Source: Flavobacteriales bacterium UBA7325 (GTDB lineage: Bacteria; Bacteroidota; Bacteroidia; Flavobacteriales_D; Crocinitomicaceae). Taken from it: a stretch of 38,157 bases of DNA. The translations under genes were made by a program, and so were the position numbers. Shown in pieces: positions 1-7,384 of this stretch. The notes below the pieces were generated by a model. The model was not told the DNA's origin, ran no database searches, and saw only the letters and a list, made by a program, of their open reading frames with translations. The first letter of the stretch is position 1. Each line of letters starts with the position of its first letter. The stretch is from positions 1-38,157 of the forward strand of contig DKPV01000090.1 of NCBI GenBank assembly GCA_002471375.1, in the 5' to 3' direction.

Positions 1-320
1 ATCATGAGAAGTAACGAGACGGCCATGCTCATTTTGACCGCCACGGAAGTTGATGCAACACCATTCAGCTGAGAGCTTTTTCCCATAATCAGGAATAAAC
101 CGATGAACATAAATGCGCAAATAATTACAAAAGGAACCCAGCTTGTGTTCTGCATGATTCGCTCGTTCCAAGTGTCGCCATAGAGAACCACTCCAATGCT
201 GAACGCCATGAAATAATTCACGACAATTGCTTGAAATGTATCGATTTTGAATCGAGCAAATAGCTTGAATATAACAAAGATCAAACTTGAACTTAGAACG
301 GATAGGAGAAGTGCGATCAT
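1..320 (-). CDS. EamA/DMT-family permease, 5' part only
   Basis: The first 106 codons of a membrane protein run off the left edge of the window. The readable part has three hydrophobic segments (about residues 2-19, 28-45 and 63-82), separated by short polar loops. A later Gly-Lys-Ser-Ser-Gln-Leu stretch is followed by another hydrophobic run. This is the layout of the ten-helix drug/metabolite exporter (EamA) superfamily. The ATG overlaps the TGA of ribD (ATGA), so the two genes are probably translated together. ribD next to a DMT permease is, as I recall, a common arrangement in Flavobacteriales. The substrate cannot be told; family membership is inferred from topology and neighbourhood, because the diagnostic second half is missing. 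Confidence 0.65.
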   Translation of the reverse strand, partial: MIALLLSVLSSSLIFVIFKLFARFKIDTFQAIVVNYFMAFSIGVVLYGDTWNERIMQNTSWVPFVIICAFMFIGLFLIMGKSSQLNGVASTSVAVKMSMAVSLLLM

Positions 321-1348
321 TGGTTGATGAGGTAATTTATTTCATCCTTAAAGAAGGATTCAGATCTCAGATTCGTTCCTGAAATTTTTGGTGCCGCTGT
401 CCCGCCATCAAAATGGCTCCTGCCGGTAATCACTCGAGCTTCGTCCCATTGTTCAGAATCGATGAATGATTGCAGTGTGGCTTTCCCTCCTTCAATTAGA
501 ATCGACTGTATCTTTAGATCATAGAGTTTCTCTAAAATTGTAGAAACATCCATACTCTTGATAGCGTGAAATTCAATATTGTTATCGATCCTTGATTCAA
601 TCGTGTTTAAAATTATCGTACGCGATTCGTCGTTTTTTATCTCAACGTTTGAACTAAGTTCCAAGGAGCTGTCTAATATAATTCGGATGGGATTCTTTCC
701 AGCGATAGCTCTGACAGTAAGGCTTGGATTGTCGTTTTTCACCGTGTTCTTACCTACAAGAATTGCTTCGTGTTCAGTTCTCCATTTATGAACTAGCGTC
801 TGGGTCTCTGTACATGAAATCCAAGTTATTTCCCCGTCAGAACCATTTTTTGAATCAATTAATCCATTTTGACTTTGCGCCCATTTCAATAATATGTATG
901 GCCGTTTCTTTTCATGAAATGTGAAAAAGTGTTTGTTTACTAGTCTACATTTGGTTTCTAGAACTCCAAGCGTGACATCGATGTTGGCATCTCTCAATCG
1001 TTGAATTCCCTTCCCGCTTACCTTTGAGAATGAATCAGAACATCCAATTACAACCCGTTTAAAATTATGTTTTACCAGAAGATCTGCACAAGGTGGTGTT
1101 TTTCCGTAATGAGCACAAGGTTCGAGTGATACGTAAATCGTGGCTTTGTCTAAAACTGACTTATCATTCACTGAATTTACTGCGTTCACTTCTGCATGAG
1201 CGTCTCCGAACTTTTCATGATACCCTTCACCAATGATTTTGTTGTCTAAAACAATAACGGCGCCAACGATAGGATTCGGAGTTACTCTTCCTTTTCCTAG
1301 TTCTGCGAGTTGAAGACATCGCATCATGAAGTGTTCATCGTTCGTCAC
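317..1348 (-). CDS. ribD: Bifunctional riboflavin biosynthesis deaminase/reductase RibD
   Basis: Second and third steps of riboflavin synthesis in the cytosol: deamination of the pyrimidine from GTP cyclohydrolase II, then NADPH reduction of the ribose side chain. The N-terminal deaminase shows TPNPIVGAV (residues 23-31), the zinc/catalytic HAE (51-53) and PCAHYGKTPPC, whose Cys78 and Cys87 complete the zinc site. The RibD_C reductase domain follows from about residue 148, with ILIEGG near residue 286. At 343 residues it is close to the usual length. The start is GTG at 1348: there is no ATG just upstream, and starting at the Met pair (residues 8-9) would remove residues that align with the family. 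It overlaps the downstream permease by four bases. No FMN riboswitch-like structure is visible upstream. Confidence 0.95.
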   Translation of the reverse strand: MTNDEHFMMRCLQLAELGKGRVTPNPIVGAVIVLDNKIIGEGYHEKFGDAHAEVNAVNSVNDKSVLDKATIYVSLEPCAHYGKTPPCADLLVKHNFKRVVIGCSDSFSKVSGKGIQRLRDANIDVTLGVLETKCRLVNKHFFTFHEKKRPYILLKWAQSQNGLIDSKNGSDGEITWISCTETQTLVHKWRTEHEAILVGKNTVKNDNPSLTVRAIAGKNPIRIILDSSLELSSNVEIKNDESRTIILNTIESRIDNNIEFHAIKSMDVSTILEKLYDLKIQSILIEGGKATLQSFIDSEQWDEARVITGRSHFDGGTAAPKISGTNLRSESFFKDEINYLINQ

Positions 1349-1468
1349 AAAGCGAAGATATGTTTTGTGCGCAACATGCGACCGTATTTTAAGTAAAATC
1401 TATCAACTCAACAACACTTAGTTTGGGTTAGAAATTGTCTAACGTTCTGTTTTTGAGTAGAATATTTG

Positions 1469-1476
1469 TACTTTTG
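1469..1476 (+). promoter_or_regulatory. Candidate -7 box (TACTTTTG) for the broken surface-protein gene
   Basis: Matches the Bacteroidota sigma-A -7 consensus TAnnTTTG. It lies about 80 bases before the decayed start at 1557. No TTG stands at the usual 19-base distance upstream, so support is moderate. Nothing else convincing was seen between 1349 and 1556 apart from a short palindrome. Confidence 0.35.
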
Positions 1477-1556
1477 TCGTGGATTTGAAACAAAGAGACA
1501 AATTTTTTGTTCGATGCCGAATTCGCTCATTACTGCCTAATCTAACACACTGAAAA

Positions 1557-2867
1557 ATCAAAAATGTAATTTTTTCACTGACATTCATCGTTGCAGCCCT
1601 TACTAGTAATGCTCAATGCGACCCAGGTCTAGTAAATCATTATAATTTAGATGATTTTCCCTTCACATCATCAACAGGAGTAACTGTTAACATGGGTGGG
1701 ACAAATTCGGGTACATTAGGACCGTATAATCAGTATGGTTGTAGCCCAGCTTTATGTGATGCGAATACAATTCGTCTTGACCCAGGAGACACATGAATAT
1801 TCACTTTTTCTCAGCCAGTATTTGACTTGACATTTGTATCAGGCGTAATGAATACAACTGAAAACGGTAAAATTGAAACGAATAACGGTACACCGATTCT
1901 AACTTCAAATTGTCCGACTGACTTACAGATAACAGGCAATTCATTTGCGCAAGTTGGGCCTCTCGGCTCACCTGTAATAACAGTGTCAATTCCAGGTGGG
2001 GCAACATCAATTTCTATTATTTGCCTACCTGCCTCAAACAATGGAGTATTCACCGTCGATCTATTAGATTGTATCAACGAATTAGTTCCACCATGTGGAA
2101 CAACGGGCAGTCTTGTTGCGAACTCCTGTGATAGTTACACGTCACCTAGCGGCAATTATACTTGGACTTCAACTGGCTTATACAGCGATACAATTCCTAA
2201 TGCTGCTGGTTGTGATTCCGTAATTTCATTGGATATTACAATTAACACAAGTTCTGTTAGTACTGATACTCAGGTTGCATGTGATTCTTATATGTGGATA
2301 GATGGGAATACCTATACTTCAAGTGATTCTGCGTCTACATATACACTTTCTAATACTGCAGGATGTGATTCAATAGTTACGCTTGCTTTAACAATTAATA
2401 CGGTTGATGCATCGGCAGGGCAAGTCGGCGAATTGTTAACTGCAAATGAAGCTGGGGCAACCTATCAATGGCTCGATTGTTCTGACATGTCTCTTATTAG
2501 TGGAGCTACGAACCAATCTTATACGGCAACTGCTAATGGGGACTACGCTGTGATTGTTTCTGCTAATGGATGTACGGATACTTCTGCTTGTTTAACAGTG
2601 TCTGGACTAAGTCTTACAGAAGAGGATTTCGGAAACGACTTACGTTTATTTCCGAATCCTACAAATGGAAATTTCTCTGTGGATCTAGGGGCAAATTATC
2701 AGGACATTGAATTCTCATTAAGAGATTTGTCTGGTAGATTGATTCAAACGAATTATTTTGACGGAGGGCAATTGTTTGAGTTGAAACTTAACGAGTCTGC
2801 TGGGGCATACTTACTTCAAATTGATTCAGCTGGCAAATTGGCAACGATTCGCTTAGTGAAGGAATAG
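1557..2867 (+). pseudogene. Type IX-secreted surface protein, start codon lost and in-frame stop
   Basis: The reading frame is open from the stop at 1551 and begins ATC-AAA-AAT, where an ATG would be expected. A good signal peptide follows, ending in Ser-Asn-Ala-Gln-Cys. Codon 80 is TGA (1794-1796), after which the frame stays open for 356 codons to the stop at 2867. The product would be about 435 residues: signal peptide, an unrecognised domain, two repeats with CDSY...AGCDS motifs (2121-2255 and 2274-2402), an Ig-like segment, and a type IX secretion (type A) sorting domain beginning at the LFPNPTNG motif (about 2646). Other genes here use TGA as a stop, so recoding is unlikely. Only TTG or other minor starts could express the 3' part, and it would lack a signal peptide. 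Recent loss or two sequencing errors are both possible. Confidence 0.75.
2121..2402 (+). repeat. Two degenerate ~45-codon repeats in the broken surface-protein gene
   Basis: Unit 1 (2121-2255) and unit 2 (2274-2402) share the amino-acid pattern CDSY, a Trp/Tyr/Thr-rich core, AGCDS and a Thr-Ile-Asn-Thr end. The similarity is at protein level. Such CDSY/GCDS units are common in large adhesin-like proteins of Crocinitomicaceae; the cysteines probably form disulfides outside the cell (inference). Confidence 0.65.
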
Positions 2868-2944
2868 CATTGAATTCAAACCTTTTTAGTAGGTACGTTA
2901 AATTGTGATCTAGTCGGTCATAGAAATTCTTTAAATTCGTGCTA

Positions 2945-4327
2945 ATGATCAAACGATTTGGGAGAATTTTAAAAACAATGCTGCCAACGCCATTCTCAAT
3001 AGCGTTGTTGTTGACTGCATTAACATTTATTTTAGCGTTTACCCTAACTTCTTCCAGTCTCTCTGGAGTAGATAGAGTGGTTGAAGTTCTCGGTTTTTGG
3101 GAGCAGGGTTTGTGGGACAAGCCATTATTAGCATTTGCTGTTCAAATGATGCTGATGCTAGTTTTGGGGCATGCTCTTGCGCTCACCAAACCGGTCGATT
3201 CTTTGATGAGCTACGCTACACGTTTTTGTACATCCACGGCAAGAGCAGCTGCTATTGTCACTTTTCTAACAGTAATAGTTTCGCTCTTTAATTGGGGGCT
3301 AGGATTGATATTTGGGGCGATTTTAGCACGAAAAGTTGGTGAACATACCGCACGCTTAAATGGGCAATTGAATTATGCACTAATTGGGGCCGCAGGTTAT
3401 AGCGGGTTAATGGTATGGCATGCTGGAATTTCTGGTTCTGCTCCAATTAAGGCCGCTGAACAGGATCATCTTGCTGGTCTTATGGGAAAAACAATGTCCG
3501 CAGAACAACTGGAACTGCTGCCCAAGAGTATTACGTTTTCAGATACTGTCTTTGGATCAATGAACTTAGTCGCAATGCTTCTATTGATTCTGGTTCTACC
3601 GGCTTTCATGTACTGGTTAGGGAAAAGGACAAAAAAGATGACATCCTTACCTCAAGTGAGCCAGACCGCTATTGAGCTCGAAGACCCAGCTGAAGGGGCG
3701 GAAAAATTAGACGTCTCTCGACTTTTCTCATTGTTCTTTGGGCTTCTTATCGTAACATATTCCATTTACTTAGCCTCAAATAGTTATGGGACAAAGGGGG
3801 TTGGTTTTATCACCCCCAACTTCATTAATCTACTATTGCTGGGTCTTTGTCTTTCATTTCATCAGAATATTCGTGCTTTTCTGAAAGCGATTGATAAGGC
3901 AATCGGTGGCTCGTCAGGAATTTTGATACAGTTTCCTCTATATTTTGGGATCCTGGGTATCATGACCAATTCAGGTTTGGTACAGCAGTTTTCAGATTTC
4001 TTCGTGCGCGTTTCAACAGAAACAACTTTTCCTATATACACGTTTTTCAGTGCTGGACTGGTAAATATTTTTGTGCCTAGTGGTGGAGGGCAGTGGGGCG
4101 TGCAAGGTCCCATTATTATTCAAGCCTCTATGGAACTCGGTGTTAGTCTTCCGAAAGCAATCATGGCATTAGTATATGGGGATCAATTAACGAATATGCT
4201 CCAGCCTTTTTGGGCACTTCCTTTATTGGGTATCACTGGTCTAAAGGCAAAGAATATTCTACCCTATACGCTGGCGTTGATGGGCGTTGGGATTGTCATT
4301 TTCATTTCTGTATTACTAATGTTTTAG
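2945..4327 (+). CDS. AtoE-type short-chain fatty acid permease
   Basis: Inner-membrane permease of the short-chain fatty acid transporter family (AtoE, PF02667), 460 residues, the usual length, with roughly twelve hydrophobic segments. Recognisable parts are the charged N-terminus followed by PTPFSIALLL, an internal NWGLGLIFGA helix, FVPSGGGQWGVQGP near residues 376-389, and the C-terminal GDQLTNMLQPFWALPLLG, which is close to the family signature. ATG at 2945 is preferred over the upstream GTG at 2939. Only two bases separate it from the next transporter, so the pair is probably one transcript. No fatty-acid degradation gene lies beside it, although an acyl-CoA dehydrogenase is found 31 kb away. 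The exact substrate (butyrate, acetoacetate or other) is unknown. Confidence 0.88.
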   Translation: MIKRFGRILKTMLPTPFSIALLLTALTFILAFTLTSSSLSGVDRVVEVLGFWEQGLWDKPLLAFAVQMMLMLVLGHALALTKPVDSLMSYATRFCTSTARAAAIVTFLTVIVSLFNWGLGLIFGAILARKVGEHTARLNGQLNYALIGAAGYSGLMVWHAGISGSAPIKAAEQDHLAGLMGKTMSAEQLELLPKSITFSDTVFGSMNLVAMLLLILVLPAFMYWLGKRTKKMTSLPQVSQTAIELEDPAEGAEKLDVSRLFSLFFGLLIVTYSIYLASNSYGTKGVGFITPNFINLLLLGLCLSFHQNIRAFLKAIDKAIGGSSGILIQFPLYFGILGIMTNSGLVQQFSDFFVRVSTETTFPIYTFFSAGLVNIFVPSGGGQWGVQGPIIIQASMELGVSLPKAIMALVYGDQLTNMLQPFWALPLLGITGLKAKNILPYTLALMGVGIVIFISVLLMF

Positions 4328-4329
4328 TT

Positions 4330-5589
4330 ATGAAAAGCGAAAAAATCACCAATTTGTTGAGAACGCTTGGGCCTGGAATTCTATTTGCGAGTACGGCAAT
4401 AGGAGTTTCTCATTTGGTTCAAAGCACACGAGCAGGTGCTACTTTCGGATTTGTTCTTGTTCCAATAATTTTGGCGGCAAATATATTTAAATATCCATTC
4501 TTCGAATTCGGTAGTCGTTATGCAAACTCCACTGGAGAGAGTTTAATCGACGGCTATCATAGAGTGGGAAAGTGGATGCTTTGGTTGTACTTTTTTATAA
4601 CTATTGGTAGCATGTTTTTTGTGACTGGGGCTGTTGGTGCAGTTACTTCAGGCTTTCTTCAGAACCTGTTTGGAATTTCATCTTGGGGAATCTGGGCAAC
4701 AGTATTCTTATTTATCATTTGTATGAGTATTCTAATTGTTGGACGATACAAAATATTGGATTCAATGATGAAAGTCATAGGTATTGTGTTGTTGTTATCG
4801 ACGCTCCTAGCTTTCGTTTTGGCGCTCATCAAAGGTGCAAATCCTCCTCTACCTGAATTCGTTGCACCAAATGTGTTTAGTGATACAAGTTTGTGGGTAA
4901 TCATTGCCTTGATGGGGTGGATGCCTACGGCTGTAGATTTAAGTGCTTGGGTGAGTTTATGGACTGTTGAAAGAATAAAGCAAACAGGATATAAGCCAAG
5001 TATGAAAGAATCGCTCGTTGATTTTAATTTCGGGTATATTGTTTCAGGATTGTTGGCTTTGTGTTTTGTGACATTAGGGGCGTATGTTCTTTACGGCTCT
5101 GGTAAAGAACTACCAGATAATGCTGCTGGGTTTTCTCACTACGTGGTCAAGATGTTTACTGAATTTATTGGTGATTGGAGTTACATAATCATAGCAACCG
5201 CGAGCTTCTCAATAATGTTTGGAACGTGCATTGCCGTTTTCGATGGCTATGCGAGAAGTATTGAGCGGACTTCGACATTTCTGTTCCTAAAGAAAAAAGA
5301 ATCATTTGACACTTCGAAGATTTACAGATTGACTCTGTTGATCGTTGGTGTTGGATCGTTTGGGATCATATTTTTCTTAGGTAAACACCTAGGGGCTCTG
5401 GTTGATTTAGCAACTACGATTAGCTTCTTAATAGCACCAGTCATTGCAATCGTGAATTTGAGACTTGTAACAGGGAAGTATATCGTTAAAGAGGATCAGC
5501 CTAAATTGTGGCTAAGGATATTGAGTTGGGGCGGCATAATATTTCTAACTGGCTTTGCACTATACTATGCTTACATGAAATTTCTTTAG
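4330..5589 (+). CDS. Divergent Nramp-family transporter
   Basis: A 419-residue membrane protein with about eleven helices and the Nramp fold signature LGPGILFA at residues 13-20. The metal-binding Asp-Pro-Gly-Asn of helix 1 in classical manganese/iron Nramps is absent: the corresponding stretch reads AIGVSHLVQSTRAGA (23-37). Helix 6 keeps a Met-Pro (198-199) but reads GWMPTAVDLSAW instead of the usual Met-Pro-His. Family membership is clear, but transport of manganese or iron should not be assumed. ATG at 4330 is chosen because the long upstream extension of this frame lies inside the preceding gene. It starts two bases after the AtoE-type gene and ends three bases from the convergent arsC-like gene. 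Confidence 0.85.
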   Translation: MKSEKITNLLRTLGPGILFASTAIGVSHLVQSTRAGATFGFVLVPIILAANIFKYPFFEFGSRYANSTGESLIDGYHRVGKWMLWLYFFITIGSMFFVTGAVGAVTSGFLQNLFGISSWGIWATVFLFIICMSILIVGRYKILDSMMKVIGIVLLLSTLLAFVLALIKGANPPLPEFVAPNVFSDTSLWVIIALMGWMPTAVDLSAWVSLWTVERIKQTGYKPSMKESLVDFNFGYIVSGLLALCFVTLGAYVLYGSGKELPDNAAGFSHYVVKMFTEFIGDWSYIIIATASFSIMFGTCIAVFDGYARSIERTSTFLFLKKKESFDTSKIYRLTLLIVGVGSFGIIFFLGKHLGALVDLATTISFLIAPVIAIVNLRLVTGKYIVKEDQPKLWLRILSWGGIIFLTGFALYYAYMKFL

Positions 5590-5592
5590 AAC

Positions 5593-5940
5593 CTAACCGA
5601 GTTCTTCGATTCGCTCTAATGGTCTAGCGATAATTGCCTTATTTCCTTTAACTATTATAGGACGCTCAATGAGCTTGGGAAATTCAACCATGGCTGAAAT
5701 CCATTCTTCTTCTGTGAGTTCTTTTCCTTTGAAATTCTCTTTGTACGCTGGCTCTCCTTTTCTGATTAGTTCTGAAGCCGGGATGTTTAGCATAGAAAGG
5801 ATATTTCTTAGTGATGCTGCATCTAGATTGTCCTTTAAATACTCAACTACTTCATATTCTGAATTGGTTTCATCCATATGTTGAATTGCGCATCTACTTT
5901 TAGAACAACGTGGGTTATGATAAATTGTATATACTTTCAT
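5593..5940 (-). CDS. arsC: ArsC-family (Spx/ArsC fold) reductase
   Basis: A 115-residue cytosolic thioredoxin-fold protein of the glutaredoxin-linked ArsC family. The active-site loop is HNPRCSKSR, with Cys12. The later KGEPAYKEN motif (about residues 61-69) and FPKLIERPI...RPLE supply the conserved arginines of the family. Typical length is 112-120 residues, so it is complete. There is no arsenite pump or ArsR regulator nearby. A housekeeping thiol reductase is therefore as likely as arsenic resistance. It converges on the Nramp gene with a three-base gap. No clear -7 box was found in the bases upstream of its ATG. Confidence 0.88.
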   Translation of the reverse strand: MKVYTIYHNPRCSKSRCAIQHMDETNSEYEVVEYLKDNLDAASLRNILSMLNIPASELIRKGEPAYKENFKGKELTEEEWISAMVEFPKLIERPIIVKGNKAIIARPLERIEELG

Positions 5941-6138
5941 GTTGTTAGCCGAGTTTCATTGGTCGTTTTTCAAAATTTCCGCCGCAATTTGCTGCAAGTA
6001 TTATTTAATTTGGTTGTGACACATGTGATGCAGAAAGTACACTCATAAGAGCAAGTCATAGTCTCATAACTATCCTTTGTGAGGTGCTTTGAAAAACATT
6101 CACACTTTTCTCTCATTTCTAGCATGGTGTCAAGATAC

Positions 6139-6167
6139 AAAAAAGCCCCACCGCGAACGATGGGGCT
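6139..6167 (-). terminator. Rho-independent terminator of the peroxiredoxin gene
   Basis: On the minus strand AGCCCCA and TGGGGCT form a perfect 7-bp stem around a 10-base loop, followed by six T. It starts 17 bases after the peroxiredoxin stop. It should insulate arsC from the peroxide genes. Confidence 0.9.
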
Positions 6168-6183
6168 ACAGATAATAATGTTT

Positions 6184-6816
6184 CTAGTGATTAGTCAAGT
6201 AATCAGCAACGCCATCGAAGCTTGCTGTCATACCTTCTTCACCCTTTTGCCAACCTGCTGGACAAACTTCACCGTTTTCTTCGTGGAATTGAAGAGCATC
6301 AACCATACGAATGGCATCATCAACGTTTCTTCCAAGTGGAAGGTTGTTTACTAGTTGGTGTTGTACAATACCTTCTTTGTCGATCAAGAATAATCCGCGG
6401 TATGCGATCATTGGTCCGTTCGCGATCATGTTGAGATCTTCATCGTAATCATATTCGCCACACATTACGCCGAATGCTTCTGTTATCGTCTTTGTTGTAT
6501 CTGCAACAATTGGATACTTAACCCCTTCGATTCCTCCTTTACCTTTAGGAACTTGTAACCATCCCCAGTGAGATTCTTCAGTATCTGTCGAACAAGCAAC
6601 AACTTTGGTTCCTCTTGCTTCAAATTCAGCAAGTTTATTTTGGAATGCATGCAACTCTGAAGGACATACGAAAGTGAAATCTTTTGGATAAAAGAACAAA
6701 ACAACGTGGTTCTTTCCAATGTATTGATCCAAAGAGAAGTTTTCTACTATTTCTCCGCCATTTACAACAGCTGATGCACTAAATGATGGTGCTTTTCTTC
6801 CTACTAATACTCCCAT
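6184..6816 (-). CDS. Typical 2-Cys peroxiredoxin (AhpC/Prx1 type)
   Basis: Thiol peroxidase of 210 residues that reduces hydrogen peroxide, alkyl peroxides or peroxynitrite in the cytosol. The peroxidatic Cys51 lies in FTFVCPSE and the resolving Cys185 in EVCPAGW, so it works as a head-to-tail dimer. The GGIEG loop (about residue 120) and a YL in the C-terminal tail resemble the GGLG/YF features of overoxidation-sensitive eukaryotic-like Prx. No AhpF reductase is adjacent, so thioredoxin is the likely partner (inference). It lies 51 bases downstream of dps on the same strand, with its own -7 box and its own terminator. Position beside oxyR suggests peroxide control. Confidence 0.95.
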   Translation of the reverse strand: MGVLVGRKAPSFSASAVVNGGEIVENFSLDQYIGKNHVVLFFYPKDFTFVCPSELHAFQNKLAEFEARGTKVVACSTDTEESHWGWLQVPKGKGGIEGVKYPIVADTTKTITEAFGVMCGEYDYDEDLNMIANGPMIAYRGLFLIDKEGIVQHQLVNNLPLGRNVDDAIRMVDALQFHEENGEVCPAGWQKGEEGMTASFDGVADYLTNH

Positions 6817-6851
6817 TTTATAATTTATTTAATTGTGTTATTGTTTGGTTT

Positions 6852-6859
6852 CAAAATTA
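6852..6859 (-). promoter_or_regulatory. -7 box (TAATTTTG) for the peroxiredoxin gene
   Basis: Exact match to TAnnTTTG on the minus strand, in the gap between dps and the peroxiredoxin gene, 35 bases before the ATG. No TTG is seen at the -33 position, which would fit an activator-dependent promoter. Confidence 0.5.
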
Positions 6860-6867
6860 ATCATTTA

Positions 6868-7314
6868 CTACTTATCGAGCCATGATTTTAGCATCCAGTT
6901 CGTTTTTTCTTTTTCTCGAATGAGATCACTCATGAGAGCGTTAGTTCCTTCATCAGAAAGTTCTTCCGATTGATTCAACAATATCTTTTCAAGTTTAAGA
7001 ATATCCTCCTGAGCTGTTAGAATGTAATTGACCCCGTCATGTCCATTTTTAGTCACTTCAATTTCGTTAATCGGACTTGTTTTTAAGTAGCCTTTTAGTT
7101 GAGACATTGGTGAAGCACCAATGGATAGTATTCTTTCGGCTAATTCGTCAACGATCACTTGAGCTCTGTTGTATAGTTCTTCATATTTCAAATGAAGTTC
7201 AAAAAAGGATTGACCCTTGATGTTCCAATGAAGCGAACGTAAATTTTGGTAGTGTACTTGATAGCTCGATAGGAGTTCATTCAATTTTTCAATGTATTTT
7301 TTATCTCTTTTCAT
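6868..7314 (-). CDS. dps: Dps-family ferritin-like DNA-protection protein
   Basis: A 148-residue miniferritin that oxidises ferrous iron with peroxide and stores it in a dodecamer, limiting Fenton chemistry. The intersubunit ferroxidase ligands are all present: LHWNIKG (His29), LHLKYEELY (His41), then Asp56 and Glu60 in DELAERI. There is no long lysine-rich tail; the N-terminus KRDKK is short, so strong DNA binding is uncertain. The gene is divergent from oxyR across 70 bases and upstream of a peroxiredoxin gene, which fits peroxide induction. A perfect -7 box sits only four bases before the ATG, so the message may be leaderless. Confidence 0.93.
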   Translation of the reverse strand: MKRDKKYIEKLNELLSSYQVHYQNLRSLHWNIKGQSFFELHLKYEELYNRAQVIVDELAERILSIGASPMSQLKGYLKTSPINEIEVTKNGHDGVNYILTAQEDILKLEKILLNQSEELSDEGTNALMSDLIREKEKTNWMLKSWLDK

Positions 7315-7318
7315 AGAA

Positions 7319-7326
7319 CAAATTTA
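7319..7326 (-). promoter_or_regulatory. -7 box (TAAATTTG) immediately before dps
   Basis: Exact TAnnTTTG on the minus strand. Only four bases separate its last G from the A of the dps ATG. With normal -7 spacing, transcription would start at or next to the start codon. No TTG at -33 is visible. Confidence 0.5.
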
Positions 7327-7339
7327 CGGTCATACAGCT

Positions 7340-7376
7340 ATAGTAATTATTGATTAACTTTATACTCCTATAAAAT
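7340..7376. promoter_or_regulatory. Possible OxyR operator between dps and oxyR
   Basis: Four tetranucleotides at 7-base spacing read ATAG, TGAT, ATAC, AAAT. The enterobacterial OxyR pattern is ATAG, CTAT, ATAG, CTAT at the same spacing, giving 11 of 16 matches. In AT-rich DNA this is suggestive only. The position, upstream of the dps -7 box and before oxyR, is right for control of both genes. Confidence 0.3.
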
Positions 7377-7384
7377 GTTTCTAT

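Noticed and set aside
1427..1443. Palindrome GTTAGA-N5-TCTAAC between ribD and the broken surface-protein gene
   Set aside because: A six-base arm without T-run or conserved partner is expected by chance in AT-rich DNA; no regulator can be named.
1349..1556. FMN riboswitch upstream of ribD
   Set aside because: None of the conserved RFN-element segments was recognised in this interval on the minus strand.
1794..1796. TGA read as selenocysteine or tryptophan
   Set aside because: TGA is used as a normal stop by ribD and other genes here, Trp is written TGG throughout, and no stem-loop typical of selenocysteine insertion is evident; the start codon is also missing, so decay is simpler.
4210..4329. 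N-terminal extension of the Nramp frame
   Set aside because: It lies entirely inside the AtoE-type gene; the family begins at the ATG at 4330.
5593..5940. Arsenic resistance operon
   Set aside because: Only a lone ArsC-fold protein; no arsenite efflux pump, ArsR or metallochaperone nearby.
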